Source: Mangrovimonas sp. ST2L15
GTDB lineage: Bacteria > Bacteroidota > Bacteroidia > Flavobacteriales > Flavobacteriaceae
DNA length: 64,000 nt
Direction of reading: 5' to 3'
Assembly (NCBI RefSeq): GCF_001280515.1
Contig: NZ_LBIQ01000052.1
Location: 62,001-126,000, forward strand
Part shown: positions 1 through 8,283 of the stretch, one piece after another
How the letters are laid out: each line of letters begins with the position of its first letter
Position numbering within the stretch: the stretch's first letter is position 1
The notes under the pieces: model-generated
Told to the model about the DNA's origin: nothing
What the model saw: only the letters and a program-made list of their open reading frames with translations
Database searches by the model: none
Made by a program: the position numbers and the translations under genes

Positions 1-15
1 TAAATTAAATTGTCA

Positions 16-23
16 TATATTTG
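16..23 (+). promoter_or_regulatory. -7 promoter element of the FMN reductase operon
   Basis: TATATTTG matches the Bacteroidota -7 consensus TAnnTTTG and ends 25 bases before the ATG of the first gene. The matching -33 TTG would fall outside the window. Confidence 0.6.
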
Positions 24-48
24 CCATGGAAAATAAATTAAATAGGAT

Positions 49-603
49 ATGAAAAAAATAATAGCATTTGGAGCCAGTATTGGGAAAGCATCCATCAACA
101 AGCAATTAGCAAGTTATGTTGGAGAGTTAATGGAAGGGGTAGACTATGAGGTTCTGGATTTAAATGATTTTCCTTTACCCATTTATAGTGTCGATTTAGA
201 AGCTGAAATGGGAGGGCAACCAGCCAATGCTCATTCATTTTTTAAAAAATTACAAGAAGCAGACGGTATAGTGATTTCTTTAGCAGAGCATAATGGCGCT
301 TATTCTGCTGGGTTTAAGAATTTGATGGACTGGGTTTCTAGGATAATGGGAGAGTTTTTTGAAGGTAAACCAGTATTTTTGATGGCTACGGCGCCAGGTC
401 CTCGTGGTGGAAAATCGGTTTTAAATATTGCAGAAAATAGGTTTCCTTTTCATGCTGCCGACATTACAGGTACTTTTTCAATGCCCATGTTTTATGACAA
501 TTTTGTAGATGGAGATATTGTTAATGAAGATTTAAAGATGGAACTCAATCGTTACTTAGATATCTTCCAGGCAGCCGTTGTAACTGAAGCGCAATTAGTA
601 TAA
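49..603 (+). CDS. NADPH-dependent FMN reductase family protein
   Basis: A 184-residue flavodoxin-like protein of the NADPH-dependent FMN reductase family, which reduces FMN or other acceptors such as quinones and chromate with NAD(P)H in the cytoplasm. The phosphate-binding loop is seen near residues 7-18 (GASIGKASIN, where the family usually has GSLRxxSxN), and the segment AEHNGAYSAGFKNLMDW near residues 79-95 corresponds to the family's PEYNxSxPGxLKNxIDW flavin-binding loop. Length is typical. It is followed 10 bases later by a MarR regulator and then a pirin, a redox or quinone-stress gene set often seen together. Physiological substrate is not readable from sequence. A -7 element sits just upstream. 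Confidence 0.88.
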   Translation: MKKIIAFGASIGKASINKQLASYVGELMEGVDYEVLDLNDFPLPIYSVDLEAEMGGQPANAHSFFKKLQEADGIVISLAEHNGAYSAGFKNLMDWVSRIMGEFFEGKPVFLMATAPGPRGGKSVLNIAENRFPFHAADITGTFSMPMFYDNFVDGDIVNEDLKMELNRYLDIFQAAVVTEAQLV

Positions 604-613
604 ATTTTAAATT

Positions 614-1051
614 ATGGGTGATATTTCAAAAGATGTAAATTCCAAATTCAAAGACCAGCATACCAAGGCTTTGATAAATATTCTATACACGGCGGGCTGG
701 ATAACAGCCAAACAAAATACTTTTTTTGGAACGTTTGGATTATCACCGCAGCAATACAATATTTTAAGAATTTTAAAGGGAGCCAAAGGCCCTTTAAGAG
801 CTCAAGTTGTTAAAGAACGTATGATAGAACGTTCTCCCAATGCAACTCGTTTGATGGATAAACTATGCGCTAAAGGCTTAGTAGAGCGTTTTGATTGTAA
901 AGAAGACAGAAGGGTAGTTCATGTGGTAATTACCAATAAAGGTTTGGAGCTTTTGGATGAGATTTCAGACGACTTTAATGACGAATGGCTTAAAAATATT
1001 TCAGAAGAAGAGGCAACACAATTAAGTGATTTGCTCGATAAACTAAGATGA
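614..1051 (+). CDS. MarR family winged-helix transcriptional regulator
   Basis: A 145-residue MarR-type regulator. The central winged helix is visible: LRILKGAKGPLRAQVVKERM leads into a recognition helix with RSPNATRLMDKL, and the wing carries the family's DRR signature (CKEDRRVVHVVIT, about residues 95-108). MarR proteins bind palindromic DNA as dimers and usually repress neighbouring genes until a phenolic ligand or oxidation releases them. Here it lies between an FMN reductase (10 bases upstream) and a pirin (17 bases downstream) on the same strand, so autoregulation of this three-gene operon is the obvious inference. I see no conserved cysteine arrangement that would prove redox sensing. 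Confidence 0.88.
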   Translation: MGDISKDVNSKFKDQHTKALINILYTAGWITAKQNTFFGTFGLSPQQYNILRILKGAKGPLRAQVVKERMIERSPNATRLMDKLCAKGLVERFDCKEDRRVVHVVITNKGLELLDEISDDFNDEWLKNISEEEATQLSDLLDKLR

Positions 1052-1068
1052 AGAAAGGAGATTAAAAA

Positions 1069-1794
1069 ATGAAAACAGTAGTACATAAAGCAGAATCCAG
1101 AGGGTTTGCAAACCATGGTTGGTTGCAGGCGAATCATTCCTTTAGCTTTGCAAGATGGTTTGATCCTGAGAGGATTCATTTTGGCGCCTTACGTGTTTTG
1201 AATGATGACATAGTGGCTCCTGATATGGGATTTGGAACTCATCCTCATGATAACATGGAAATTATAACGATTCCTTTGAAAGGGGTGTTGAAACATAGGG
1301 ACAATATGCATGAAAAATGGCAGCCAGTAGTTCCTGGTGAAGTACAAGTAATGTCAGCTGGAACAGGTGTTCAACATTCCGAAATAAATGGAACCAGCGA
1401 TGAATACCTTAATTTGTTTCAGATTTGGATTATTCCAGATACCCAAGGGGTTTCGCCTAGGTATGATCAAAAGACATTTTCTGATGAAGACAGAAAAAAT
1501 GAATTGCAAGTGCTTGTCAGTGGTATGAATTCTGGATATGATGGCAGTTTGAAAATTCACCAAGATGCCAAAATCTCTAGAATAGATTTAGATACTAATA
1601 AAGAGTTCACTTATAAAGTTTCTAGTGAAAACCACGGTGTCTATATGATGGTGATTGATGGCGATATTGCTATTGAAAGTCAAGAATTAAAGACTCGAGA
1701 TGCCATAGGTATTTCAGAAACTAATGATTTTTCTCTAAAAGCAATAACTGAAAGTCAGTTGCTATTTATTGAAGTGCCCATGATTGTGTTATAA
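1069..1794 (+). CDS. Pirin family protein (bicupin)
   Basis: A 241-residue pirin of the YhhW type. The N-terminal cupin holds the metal ligands His58, His60 (in FGTHPHDNME), His103 and Glu105 (in GVQHSE), in the same arrangement as the enzymes with quercetin dioxygenase activity. The C-terminal cupin is the usual degenerate one. A purine-rich AGAAAGGAG lies about 10 bases before the ATG, a stronger Shine-Dalgarno than most genes here. Third gene of the FMN reductase/MarR/pirin operon, ended by a hairpin terminator. Likely role is in quinone or flavonoid redox stress, but the real substrate is unknown. Confidence 0.9.
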   Translation: MKTVVHKAESRGFANHGWLQANHSFSFARWFDPERIHFGALRVLNDDIVAPDMGFGTHPHDNMEIITIPLKGVLKHRDNMHEKWQPVVPGEVQVMSAGTGVQHSEINGTSDEYLNLFQIWIIPDTQGVSPRYDQKTFSDEDRKNELQVLVSGMNSGYDGSLKIHQDAKISRIDLDTNKEFTYKVSSENHGVYMMVIDGDIAIESQELKTRDAIGISETNDFSLKAITESQLLFIEVPMIVL

Positions 1795-1817
1795 ATAAGC
1801 TTTGGAACTTCAAAGGA

Positions 1818-1845
1818 AGCATCACGTAAGTGGTGCTTTTTTTTA
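1818..1845 (+). terminator. Rho-independent terminator after the pirin gene
   Basis: AGCATCAC pairs with GTGGTGCT (one wobble) around a GTAA loop, followed by a run of eight T. It closes the FMN reductase operon. Confidence 0.85.
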
Positions 1846-1893
1846 TTTTAAAAAACACGATATTTGTATTTTAAAATTAAAAACAAATTAAAG

Positions 1894-2076
1894 ATGGCAA
1901 TGAACAAAAATACTGTGTTAGCCTGGGCGACATGGATCATGATATTAGTAGGATTGAGTTTAATAGCGTTGGGAGCTTTTAGATATGATGATGTAGCTGG
2001 TTGGGGCTTTGCTTCAGTGGGTATCGGATTTTTTGCCATAGCATGGGTTTTTAATGCTTTGAAAGGAAGGGTATAG
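1894..2076 (+). CDS. Small two-pass membrane protein (CAL67264 family)
   Basis: A 60-residue protein starting MAMNKNTVLAWATW, chosen over an in-frame TTG 30 bases upstream because that would add a non-conserved extension. Two hydrophobic helices (residues about 7-25 and 32-52) are separated by RYDDVAGWG. I recall very similar small proteins across Flavobacteriaceae labelled as the CAL67264 family membrane protein; none has a known function. It stands alone between the pirin operon terminator and ettA on the same strand. A near-consensus -7 (GATATTTG, 1859-1866) lies upstream. Confidence 0.75.
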   Translation: MAMNKNTVLAWATWIMILVGLSLIALGAFRYDDVAGWGFASVGIGFFAIAWVFNALKGRV

Positions 2077-2122
2077 CTAAATCTTATCTTCAAATTTATT
2101 TTACTTAAAACAATTACAATTT

Positions 2123-3814
2123 ATGAGCGACGATAAAAAAGTCATTTTTTCAATGGCCGGTGTTACTAAAACATACCAAAGTGCCAATACACCAGTTCTA
2201 AAAAACATCTATTTAAGCTTCTTTTATGGGGCCAAGATTGGTATCCTAGGATTGAATGGTTCTGGTAAATCGACCCTTTTAAAAATTATTGCAGGAGTTG
2301 ACAAGAATTACCAAGGAGATGTAGTTTTTTCTCCGGGTTATTCGGTTGGCTATTTGGAGCAAGAACCTCAATTGGATGAGAATAAAACGGTTTTAGAGGT
2401 AGTCAAGGAAGGCGCAGCAGAAACAGTAGCCATTTTAGAGGAGTACAATAAAATCAACGATATGTTTGGTTTGGAAGAAGTCTATAGTGACCCAGACAAA
2501 ATGGAAAAGTTGATGAATCGTCAAGCAGAACTTCAGGATAAAATTGATGCCTCCAATGCTTGGGAACTAGATACTAAACTAGAGATAGCCATGGATGCTC
2601 TTAGAACGCCAGACGCTGATAAAAAAATTGGAGTTTTATCGGGAGGTGAAAGACGTCGTGTTGCATTATGTCGCTTGCTTTTGCAAGAACCAGATGTGTT
2701 GCTGCTTGATGAGCCTACCAACCACTTGGATGCGGAATCTGTTCATTGGTTAGAGCATCACTTAGCACAGTATAAAGGAACTGTGATTGCTGTGACTCAC
2801 GACCGTTATTTCTTGGATAATGTCGCTGGGTGGATATTGGAATTGGATCGAGGAGAAGGTATTCCTTGGAAAGGAAATTATTCTTCTTGGTTGGATCAAA
2901 AATCAAAGCGATTGGCTCAAGAACAAAAACAAGCGAGTAAGCGTCAAAAAACTTTGGAGCGCGAGTTGGAGTGGGTTAAGATGGCTCCTAAAGGTCGTCA
3001 AGCTAAGCAGAAGGCCCGTTTGAACAATTATGACAAACTTATGAGTCAAGACCAAAAACAATTGGATGAGAAATTGGAAATATATATACCTAACGGTCCA
3101 AGACTTGGTACTAATGTAATTGAAGCCAAAGGCGTTAGTAAGGCTTATGATGATAAATTGTTATATGAAGATTTAAATTTTAAATTACCACAAGCAGGTA
3201 TTGTGGGAGTGATTGGTCCCAATGGAGCTGGTAAAACAACTATTTTCAGAATGATAATGGGCGAAGAAACACCAGACAAAGGAACATTTGAAGTTGGGGA
3301 TACGGCAAAAATTGCCTATGTAGATCAAAGCCATTCCAATATTGATCCGAACAAAACCATTTGGCAAAATTTTAGTGATGAGCAAGAGTTGGTCATGATG
3401 GGTGGCAGACAGGTCAACTCCAGAGCTTATCTAAGTCGTTTCAATTTCTCAGGTAGTGAACAAAATAAAAAAGTGAATTTACTTTCTGGAGGGGAAAGAA
3501 ACAGATTGCATTTGGCAATGACGTTAAAGGAAGAAGGTAACGTATTGTTATTGGATGAGCCTACCAACGATTTGGATGTGAATACACTTAGAGCTTTAGA
3601 GGAAGGTTTGGAAAACTTTGCAGGATGTGCTGTAGTCATATCTCACGACCGTTGGTTTTTAGACAGGATATGTACGCATATCTTGGCGTTTGAAGGAGAC
3701 AGCCAAGTGTATTTCTTTGAAGGAAGTTTTAGTGACTATGAAGAAAATAAAAAGAAACGTCTAGGAGGTGATTTGATGCCCAAACGGATTAAGTATAAAA
3801 AACTTATTAGATAG
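2123..3814 (+). CDS. ettA: Energy-dependent translational throttle protein EttA (ABC-F)
   Basis: A 563-residue soluble ABC-F protein with two ATPase domains and no membrane segment. First Walker A GLNGSGKST is at residues 43-51, second GPNGAGKTT near 365-373; both halves carry LSGGE signatures and Walker B LLLDEPTN. The arm insertion of EttA lies in the first domain and the P-site interaction linker between the domains (a long basic helical stretch, about residues 245-315). The C terminus ends RIKYKKL as in EttA orthologues. EttA binds the ribosomal E site and gates the first elongation step according to ATP/ADP ratio. Monocistronic, ended by a strong hairpin terminator. Confidence 0.93.
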   Translation: MSDDKKVIFSMAGVTKTYQSANTPVLKNIYLSFFYGAKIGILGLNGSGKSTLLKIIAGVDKNYQGDVVFSPGYSVGYLEQEPQLDENKTVLEVVKEGAAETVAILEEYNKINDMFGLEEVYSDPDKMEKLMNRQAELQDKIDASNAWELDTKLEIAMDALRTPDADKKIGVLSGGERRRVALCRLLLQEPDVLLLDEPTNHLDAESVHWLEHHLAQYKGTVIAVTHDRYFLDNVAGWILELDRGEGIPWKGNYSSWLDQKSKRLAQEQKQASKRQKTLERELEWVKMAPKGRQAKQKARLNNYDKLMSQDQKQLDEKLEIYIPNGPRLGTNVIEAKGVSKAYDDKLLYEDLNFKLPQAGIVGVIGPNGAGKTTIFRMIMGEETPDKGTFEVGDTAKIAYVDQSHSNIDPNKTIWQNFSDEQELVMMGGRQVNSRAYLSRFNFSGSEQNKKVNLLSGGERNRLHLAMTLKEEGNVLLLDEPTNDLDVNTLRALEEGLENFAGCAVVISHDRWFLDRICTHILAFEGDSQVYFFEGSFSDYEENKKKRLGGDLMPKRIKYKKLIR

Positions 3815-3822
3815 TAATTTGT

Positions 3823-3848
3823 AAGCCTGCTTTTAGCAGGCTTTTTTA
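3823..3848 (+). terminator. Rho-independent terminator after ettA
   Basis: AAGCCTGCT pairs with AGCAGGCTT around a three-base loop and is followed by six T. Confidence 0.9.
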
Positions 3849-3928
3849 TATCCTTCAGTTTTCTTATTTGGTTGGGAACCTTAATCATTTATATGATTTA
3901 AATCATGATAAATGGCATAATGCAATTG

Positions 3929-3936
3929 TAAATTTG
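3929..3936 (+). promoter_or_regulatory. -7 promoter element of the FadL-like gene
   Basis: TAAATTTG matches TAnnTTTG and lies 54 bases before the ATG. No clear TTG is present at -33. Confidence 0.45.
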
Positions 3937-3990
3937 TTATAGTAAGAAGCTAAACAACTATCAGGATCTCCATAGTTTAAATTCATTCCT

Positions 3991-5319
3991 ATGAAAACAC
4001 AAATTATAACACCGTTACTTTTGCTAGTCACAACTATGTTTTTTGCTCAATCTGGTCATATCATGCAGGGAGTAGGAGCAGTTAATATGTCTATGGGAGG
4101 GGCAGCAACCGGTCAGCCATTAGATATTTCTGGCGCTTTACAGTGGAACCCCGCTGCTATTTCACAATTTGATCATAACACTTTGAAGTTAGATGTGGGA
4201 CTCTTTTTTTCATCACCAAAACTTTATTCGACGGTACCAGAATTTGGTCAAGACGGTCAGCCAACTGGCAATTTTTTTAGTGGTAGTACAGCCGATGATA
4301 GAGGTTCTTCTGTTATGCCTAACCTAGCTTATATTTGGAGTAAAGAAGGCAGTAAACACACCTTTGGTTTTTCTGCGTTTGGAATAAGTGGCTTTGGAGT
4401 CACCTTTCCAGAAAGTATGACTAATCCAGTTAATATGCCACAGTCAATGGGAGGATTTGGACGCATTGAATCTGATTATATGCTATTGCAAATAGGTCTC
4501 TCTTGGGCTTATGAACTTTCAGAAAAATTTTCCATTGGGGTACAGCCAAATTTTGATTTTGCCACCCTTGAACTTATGCCGAATCCCACGATGTACCCAA
4601 ATTCATCAGGTTATCCAAGTACAGATAAAGCATCTGCTCTAGGTTTTGGAGCTCAATTTGGAGTGTTCTATAAGTCGGAATTTGGACTTAAAGCTGGGGT
4701 TTCCTATAAAACAAAACAATCTTTCGCTGATTTTGAATTTGATAATACGTATCCAAATGGTGAAACCGCTAAAAACAATTTCCAAATGGACTATCCAGCA
4801 ATTTTCTCTATTGGGTTGGGGTATTCGTTATCCAATTTTGATTTTGCCTTAGATTATCGTTTTGTTGATTATGAGAACACAGAAGGTTTCGCCAATACAG
4901 GGTGGACAGAAAATGCATCGGTTGCGGGATTTGGCTGGAATAACATATCCATAGTTTCAGCTGGAATACAATTTAGGGGTATTAATAAGTTACCCTTACG
5001 ATTGGGATATACTTATAATTCAAATCCAATCCCAAGCGAAGTAACTTTCTATAATATCCCAGCCACAGCTGTTATTAAGAATGCCTATCAATTTGGTTTA
5101 AGTTATTTGGTCAATAAAAACTGGCAATTGGATGGAGTTTTCCACTACGGTGATAGTTCTGGAAAGACATCGGGTTCATTGCTAAATCCTATGTTTGCTG
5201 ATGCATATCCACCATATGGGGCAATTCCTTATAGTGAGGTCTCATACGATATGACAACTTCCATGATTATGTTGGGAATAAGCTATAAATTTAATAGCGG
5301 GCAAGAGAAGAGTAGGTAA
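3991..5319 (+). CDS. OmpP1/FadL/TodX family outer-membrane transporter
   Basis: A 442-residue protein with a signal peptide (MKTQIITPLLLLVTTMFFAQ) and the FadL hatch-like N terminus: GVGAVNMSMGGAATGQPLDISGAL followed by WNPAAIS, corresponding to the conserved GxxxxGxGGAxxA...NPA region of FadL/TodX porins. The rest is alternating amphipathic beta strands ending with an aromatic-containing strand (MLGISYKFN), as expected for a 14-stranded barrel. FadL proteins let long-chain fatty acids or aromatic hydrocarbons diffuse across the outer membrane; the ligand here is unknown. It is monocistronic and converges on a lipoprotein gene with a shared hairpin between them. Confidence 0.85.
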   Translation: MKTQIITPLLLLVTTMFFAQSGHIMQGVGAVNMSMGGAATGQPLDISGALQWNPAAISQFDHNTLKLDVGLFFSSPKLYSTVPEFGQDGQPTGNFFSGSTADDRGSSVMPNLAYIWSKEGSKHTFGFSAFGISGFGVTFPESMTNPVNMPQSMGGFGRIESDYMLLQIGLSWAYELSEKFSIGVQPNFDFATLELMPNPTMYPNSSGYPSTDKASALGFGAQFGVFYKSEFGLKAGVSYKTKQSFADFEFDNTYPNGETAKNNFQMDYPAIFSIGLGYSLSNFDFALDYRFVDYENTEGFANTGWTENASVAGFGWNNISIVSAGIQFRGINKLPLRLGYTYNSNPIPSEVTFYNIPATAVIKNAYQFGLSYLVNKNWQLDGVFHYGDSSGKTSGSLLNPMFADAYPPYGAIPYSEVSYDMTTSMIMLGISYKFNSGQEKSR

Positions 5320-5403
5320 GCTAAATTATTAGGTATTACAACCTTTTGAGTCTTGAAAAGCAGAGACTGTCATTTACAAGAAAGAAGGATTACTTTTATA
5401 TAA

Positions 5404-5440
5404 AAAAGGGCTCTTATTAAAACAGCCCTTTTCATTTTTT
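5404..5440. terminator. Bidirectional terminator between convergent genes
   Basis: AAAAGGGCT pairs with AGCCCTTTT; T-rich on the plus side and six A (T on the minus strand) before the stem, so it can end both the FadL-like gene and the lipoprotein gene. Confidence 0.8.
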
Positions 5441-5488
5441 GGTTAGTATTGGTAAGTAAGTTAGTTAAAAAAGTCTTTCTTAAGAAAA

Positions 5489-6454
5489 TTACTTTAACGA
5501 CTTTACGCTAATAGGTGTTGAAGTAATATTTTCTAAAGTGAAATAATCTAAATTGATCTCATTTGCTTGACGCGCAGTAACATCCCAGGTAAAGGTGCTA
5601 TTGTAATCGATAATAGTACTAACTCCATCCAAAGTAGAGTCTAAATCGTAATCAAATGTAGAAGCGTTCTCATCTAAAAGTAAAGTTGCTAAGTCAGTAT
5701 TAATAGAAAAGACGTTGTTTGTTTCATCTAAATTAGCTTCATCTACAATAACAGTTCCTCCATTTACTAAGTTGTACACACCTACGTATATAATAGAATT
5801 AGGAGAAGCAAAATTATCAAGAGTTGCATTTAATTCAGCATAGAAGTCTATTTCGACATATGTGTCAACATAAGTAGAGATATCAATACTTTCATCTCCA
5901 TTCTCCCCGTATAAATCATCAATTAAAGTAGCAAGATCAGCATTTGTCCCGTTCGTTCCAATGATGCTCCCCCAGATATGAGTCACTGCCCCTGTATTAT
6001 TAGGGTCTACACCGCCCCATAATACAATTGTAGAACTATTGATTGGGTAATTAACGCCATTATAAAAAACAGAATTTGGTTCAGCTGAAACAGGATCGTT
6101 TACAGTTAAAGAAATAGTGTTACTGGTTAAATCACCATTTGTAGCGGTCACGTTGTAAGTTCCAGCTTCGGTTGCTGTAAAAGTGTTGTTTGTGGTTGCT
6201 TCCATTTCATTGATTTGAAATGAAGAAGTGGTTGTTACATTTTCATCCAAATCATTCATAACAGTGAAAGTGAAAGTGTCACCTAAATCAACAGTTGTTA
6301 CATCAGATGCTAAAGTAATAGAAGTAGCTACTGGTGTTTCTGTGTTACCGTCTCCATTTCCTCCATTGTCTGAAGTACTGTCATCATCACTACTACATGA
6401 CACGAAAGCAAGCCCGCTAAATAAAAGAGTGCTTAATAAAAATAATCTTTTCAT
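5489..6454 (-). CDS. Exported lipoprotein with an Ig-like domain, function unknown
   Basis: A 321-residue lipoprotein. The signal peptide ends LAFVSCSSDDDS, with the lipobox cysteine followed by Ser and a run of Asp, the flavobacterial pattern for lipoproteins destined for the outer membrane. An acidic linker rich in Asn/Gly follows, then an Ig-like fold region (about residues 43-120: SITLASDVTTVDLGD, ATEAGTYNVTATNG) resembling bacterial PKD/Big-type domains. The C-terminal 190 residues begin VFYNGVNYPINSS and are not a family I can name; they are strongly acidic with almost no cysteine. A well-spaced promoter precedes it. Surface-exposed cell-envelope role is inference. Confidence 0.7.
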   Translation of the reverse strand: MKRLFLLSTLLFSGLAFVSCSSDDDSTSDNGGNGDGNTETPVATSITLASDVTTVDLGDTFTFTVMNDLDENVTTTSSFQINEMEATTNNTFTATEAGTYNVTATNGDLTSNTISLTVNDPVSAEPNSVFYNGVNYPINSSTIVLWGGVDPNNTGAVTHIWGSIIGTNGTNADLATLIDDLYGENGDESIDISTYVDTYVEIDFYAELNATLDNFASPNSIIYVGVYNLVNGGTVIVDEANLDETNNVFSINTDLATLLLDENASTFDYDLDSTLDGVSTIIDYNSTFTWDVTARQANEINLDYFTLENITSTPISVKSLK

Positions 6455-6489
6455 AAATTTAATATTCTTGGTTTACAATTAATCAGTGC

Positions 6490-6519
6490 CAAAAATAGGT
6501 TTATCAAGAAAAGAACCAA
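6490..6519 (-). promoter_or_regulatory. Promoter of the lipoprotein gene
   Basis: On the minus strand TTG (6517-6519) and TATTTTTG (6490-6497) are separated by exactly 19 bases, the best spacing for the Bacteroidota TTG/TAnnTTTG promoter. The start codon is 36 bases downstream. Confidence 0.75.
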
Positions 6520-6811
6520 ATAAGCTGAATGTTAAAAGTGTTATTCTTAATGAAATGAGATTTGTTTAAAAAATTAAGGATTTATTTATGTATTCTATTT
6601 ATTTAAAATATATAATATTATTAATGATTTATTGAAACAGCTAAAAAACCATTAAAAACACTATTTATAATCAAAATAAATTATTTAAAAATCTTACGAT
6701 TTTAATTAAAATACTGATAATAAGATAGTTTTTGTAATGTTTTTGTAGGTAAAGCGAATTTAAGGTTTCAATTTGATATATTAGTTTTTTGGGATTAGCT
6801 CCATATTTTCC
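6520..6811. other. AT-rich intergenic region without recognised features
   Basis: Part of the 429-base gap between the lipoprotein gene and the next minus-strand gene. It is strongly A/T biased, has stops in all frames and no convincing hairpin, repeat or RNA gene. Only the lipoprotein promoter at one end and a terminator at the other are recognisable. Confidence 0.6.
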
Positions 6812-6842
6812 AAAAAAAAGCCTTTAATTTCTTAAAGGCTTT
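6812..6842 (-). terminator. Rho-independent terminator of the 75-aa membrane protein gene
   Basis: A perfect 11-bp stem (AAAGCCTTTAA/TTAAAGGCTTT) with a four-base loop. Eight A on the plus strand give a T8 tail when read on the minus strand. Confidence 0.9.
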
Positions 6843-6883
6843 GTAAATTTTTGAATAACAACTATTTGTATAATTTATGATAA

Positions 6884-7111
6884 TCACTCATAAAGATGGC
6901 CATCTGTAAAATCTTTATAGGTTTTGTTGTCCTCTGTAGAGCTCAATTGACTTTTATTTGCCAAACGCTCATTCTCCTTTTTTAACTTATAAGATTTTCT
7001 AATCCCAAGAATCAAAAGAATTAAAAAGAAAACAACACTAATTGAAAGCAACATCACAATACTGCTTTGTTCAATTAGAAAAACCGGTGGAGGAATAGAG
7101 TTTAAAGTCAT
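6884..7111 (-). CDS. Small single-pass membrane protein, function unknown
   Basis: A 75-residue protein with one strongly hydrophobic segment (about residues 17-38, IVMLLSISVVFFLILLILGI) followed by a basic stretch (RKSYKLKKENERL) and an acidic tail. The positive charges after the helix suggest that the C terminus faces the cytoplasm. I do not recognise the family. It stands alone on the minus strand, separated from the metallo-hydrolase lipoprotein by 82 bases, and ends in a strong terminator. The clean membrane helix and terminator make a real gene likely, although I have no conservation evidence. Confidence 0.6.
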   Translation of the reverse strand: MTLNSIPPPVFLIEQSSIVMLLSISVVFFLILLILGIRKSYKLKKENERLANKSQLSSTEDNKTYKDFTDGHLYE

Positions 7112-7193
7112 TTACGTAGGTTTTAATAGATTGGGTTAATAGCTCGGTCAAAGATAATCTTTTTTATTTAGTAAACAATTAAAAATGAAATAT

Positions 7194-8054
7194 TTAGTAG
7201 CTTGGATACCATTCTAATTGTACTACTTGAATGTCTTTATTTCCAGCGCTAACCAACTTTTTAAACATTTTTACATCACTTAACCCATCAGTTCCTCTGT
7301 AGTGGTAAGGAAAAACTTTTTTAGGCTTAAATTCCAAAACGGCATCGGCAGCACTTTCTACAGTCATTGTATATGGGAGATTCATACAAACTAATGCCAA
7401 ATCAATATTTTCTAAATTTCTCATTTCTGGAATGTCTTCGGTGTCTCCAGAAATATAAATACGTTTTCCTCCCACTGTTAGAATGTAACCATTCCCTCTC
7501 CCAGGTTCATGATATTGCAATGCTTCGGGTCTAATGTTGTACATAGGGATAGCCTCTATATCGACATTCATTTTACTAGTTTTTAAACTAATACTCTGAC
7601 CATTTGAAAGGACATCGGTTTTTTCTTTAATAGATTCAGGTAATTGTTTTTTAACCTCTTTAGGCACCACCAATTGTACGTTTGGCTTGTAAAGCCCTTC
7701 TAAGGTTTCGGCATTTAAATGGTCTCCATGAATGTCAGTTACCAAAATGATTTGTGGTTTCGGGAAATTTTCGAAGGCTTCAGCACCTCCTACGGGATCT
7801 ACATAAATGACCGTATTGTCTGTTTCCAAGACAAAGGTGGCATGACTAATTGGAGTAATTTTTACATCATCCGTATCATAGCTTATGGCATAACTTTCAT
7901 CAGCAGCTTCCTTATCTTCAATTACTGAAGGGGCCTCTATGGTGATAGAGTCCTCTGTCATCTCCATATCCGTAGCGTCTTCAGATTTCTTGTTATTAAA
8001 TTGACACCCCACAATTAGAATAGAAGCAAATAGGAGTAAATAAATTTTTTTCAT
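7194..8054 (-). CDS. MBL-fold metallo-hydrolase, exported lipoprotein
   Basis: A 286-residue metallo-beta-lactamase-fold protein of the UlaG/UPF0173-like group, with a lipoprotein signal peptide (LIVGC, lipidated Cys17) and an acidic linker to about residue 60. The fold begins at DDVKITPISHATFVLE. The metal motif is DIHGDH (residues 107-112), so the first His of the usual HxHxDH is Asp here; a later His (in PYHYRG) and ISGDTED fit the remaining ligands. Such periplasmic lipoproteins are common in Bacteroidota and often hydrolyse unknown phosphoesters or lactones. Single gene; no clear promoter seen. Confidence 0.8.
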   Translation of the reverse strand: MKKIYLLLFASILIVGCQFNNKKSEDATDMEMTEDSITIEAPSVIEDKEAADESYAISYDTDDVKITPISHATFVLETDNTVIYVDPVGGAEAFENFPKPQIILVTDIHGDHLNAETLEGLYKPNVQLVVPKEVKKQLPESIKEKTDVLSNGQSISLKTSKMNVDIEAIPMYNIRPEALQYHEPGRGNGYILTVGGKRIYISGDTEDIPEMRNLENIDLALVCMNLPYTMTVESAADAVLEFKPKKVFPYHYRGTDGLSDVKMFKKLVSAGNKDIQVVQLEWYPSY

Positions 8055-8283
8055 GAGTTTGATCTTTACTAGGTTTTAAGTTTGATATTAGAATTGTTTT
8101 CCTTGTATTAAGAAATTTATTCTGCTTATCCTTAAAGATACAGATTGTCATTTATTTTTAACATCTTTTGTAACAATTAAATATAAATTCGTACTGATAA
8201 TTTGAGCAAGTTTAATTTTTATAATCGTAAAATTTAGCGAAATTGCTTACCCTAACTATTGTTAAACATTAACACGACTTAAT

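Noticed and set aside
919-1179. Open frame on the minus strand across the MarR and pirin genes
   Set aside because: It is antisense to two well-supported genes and has no family features.
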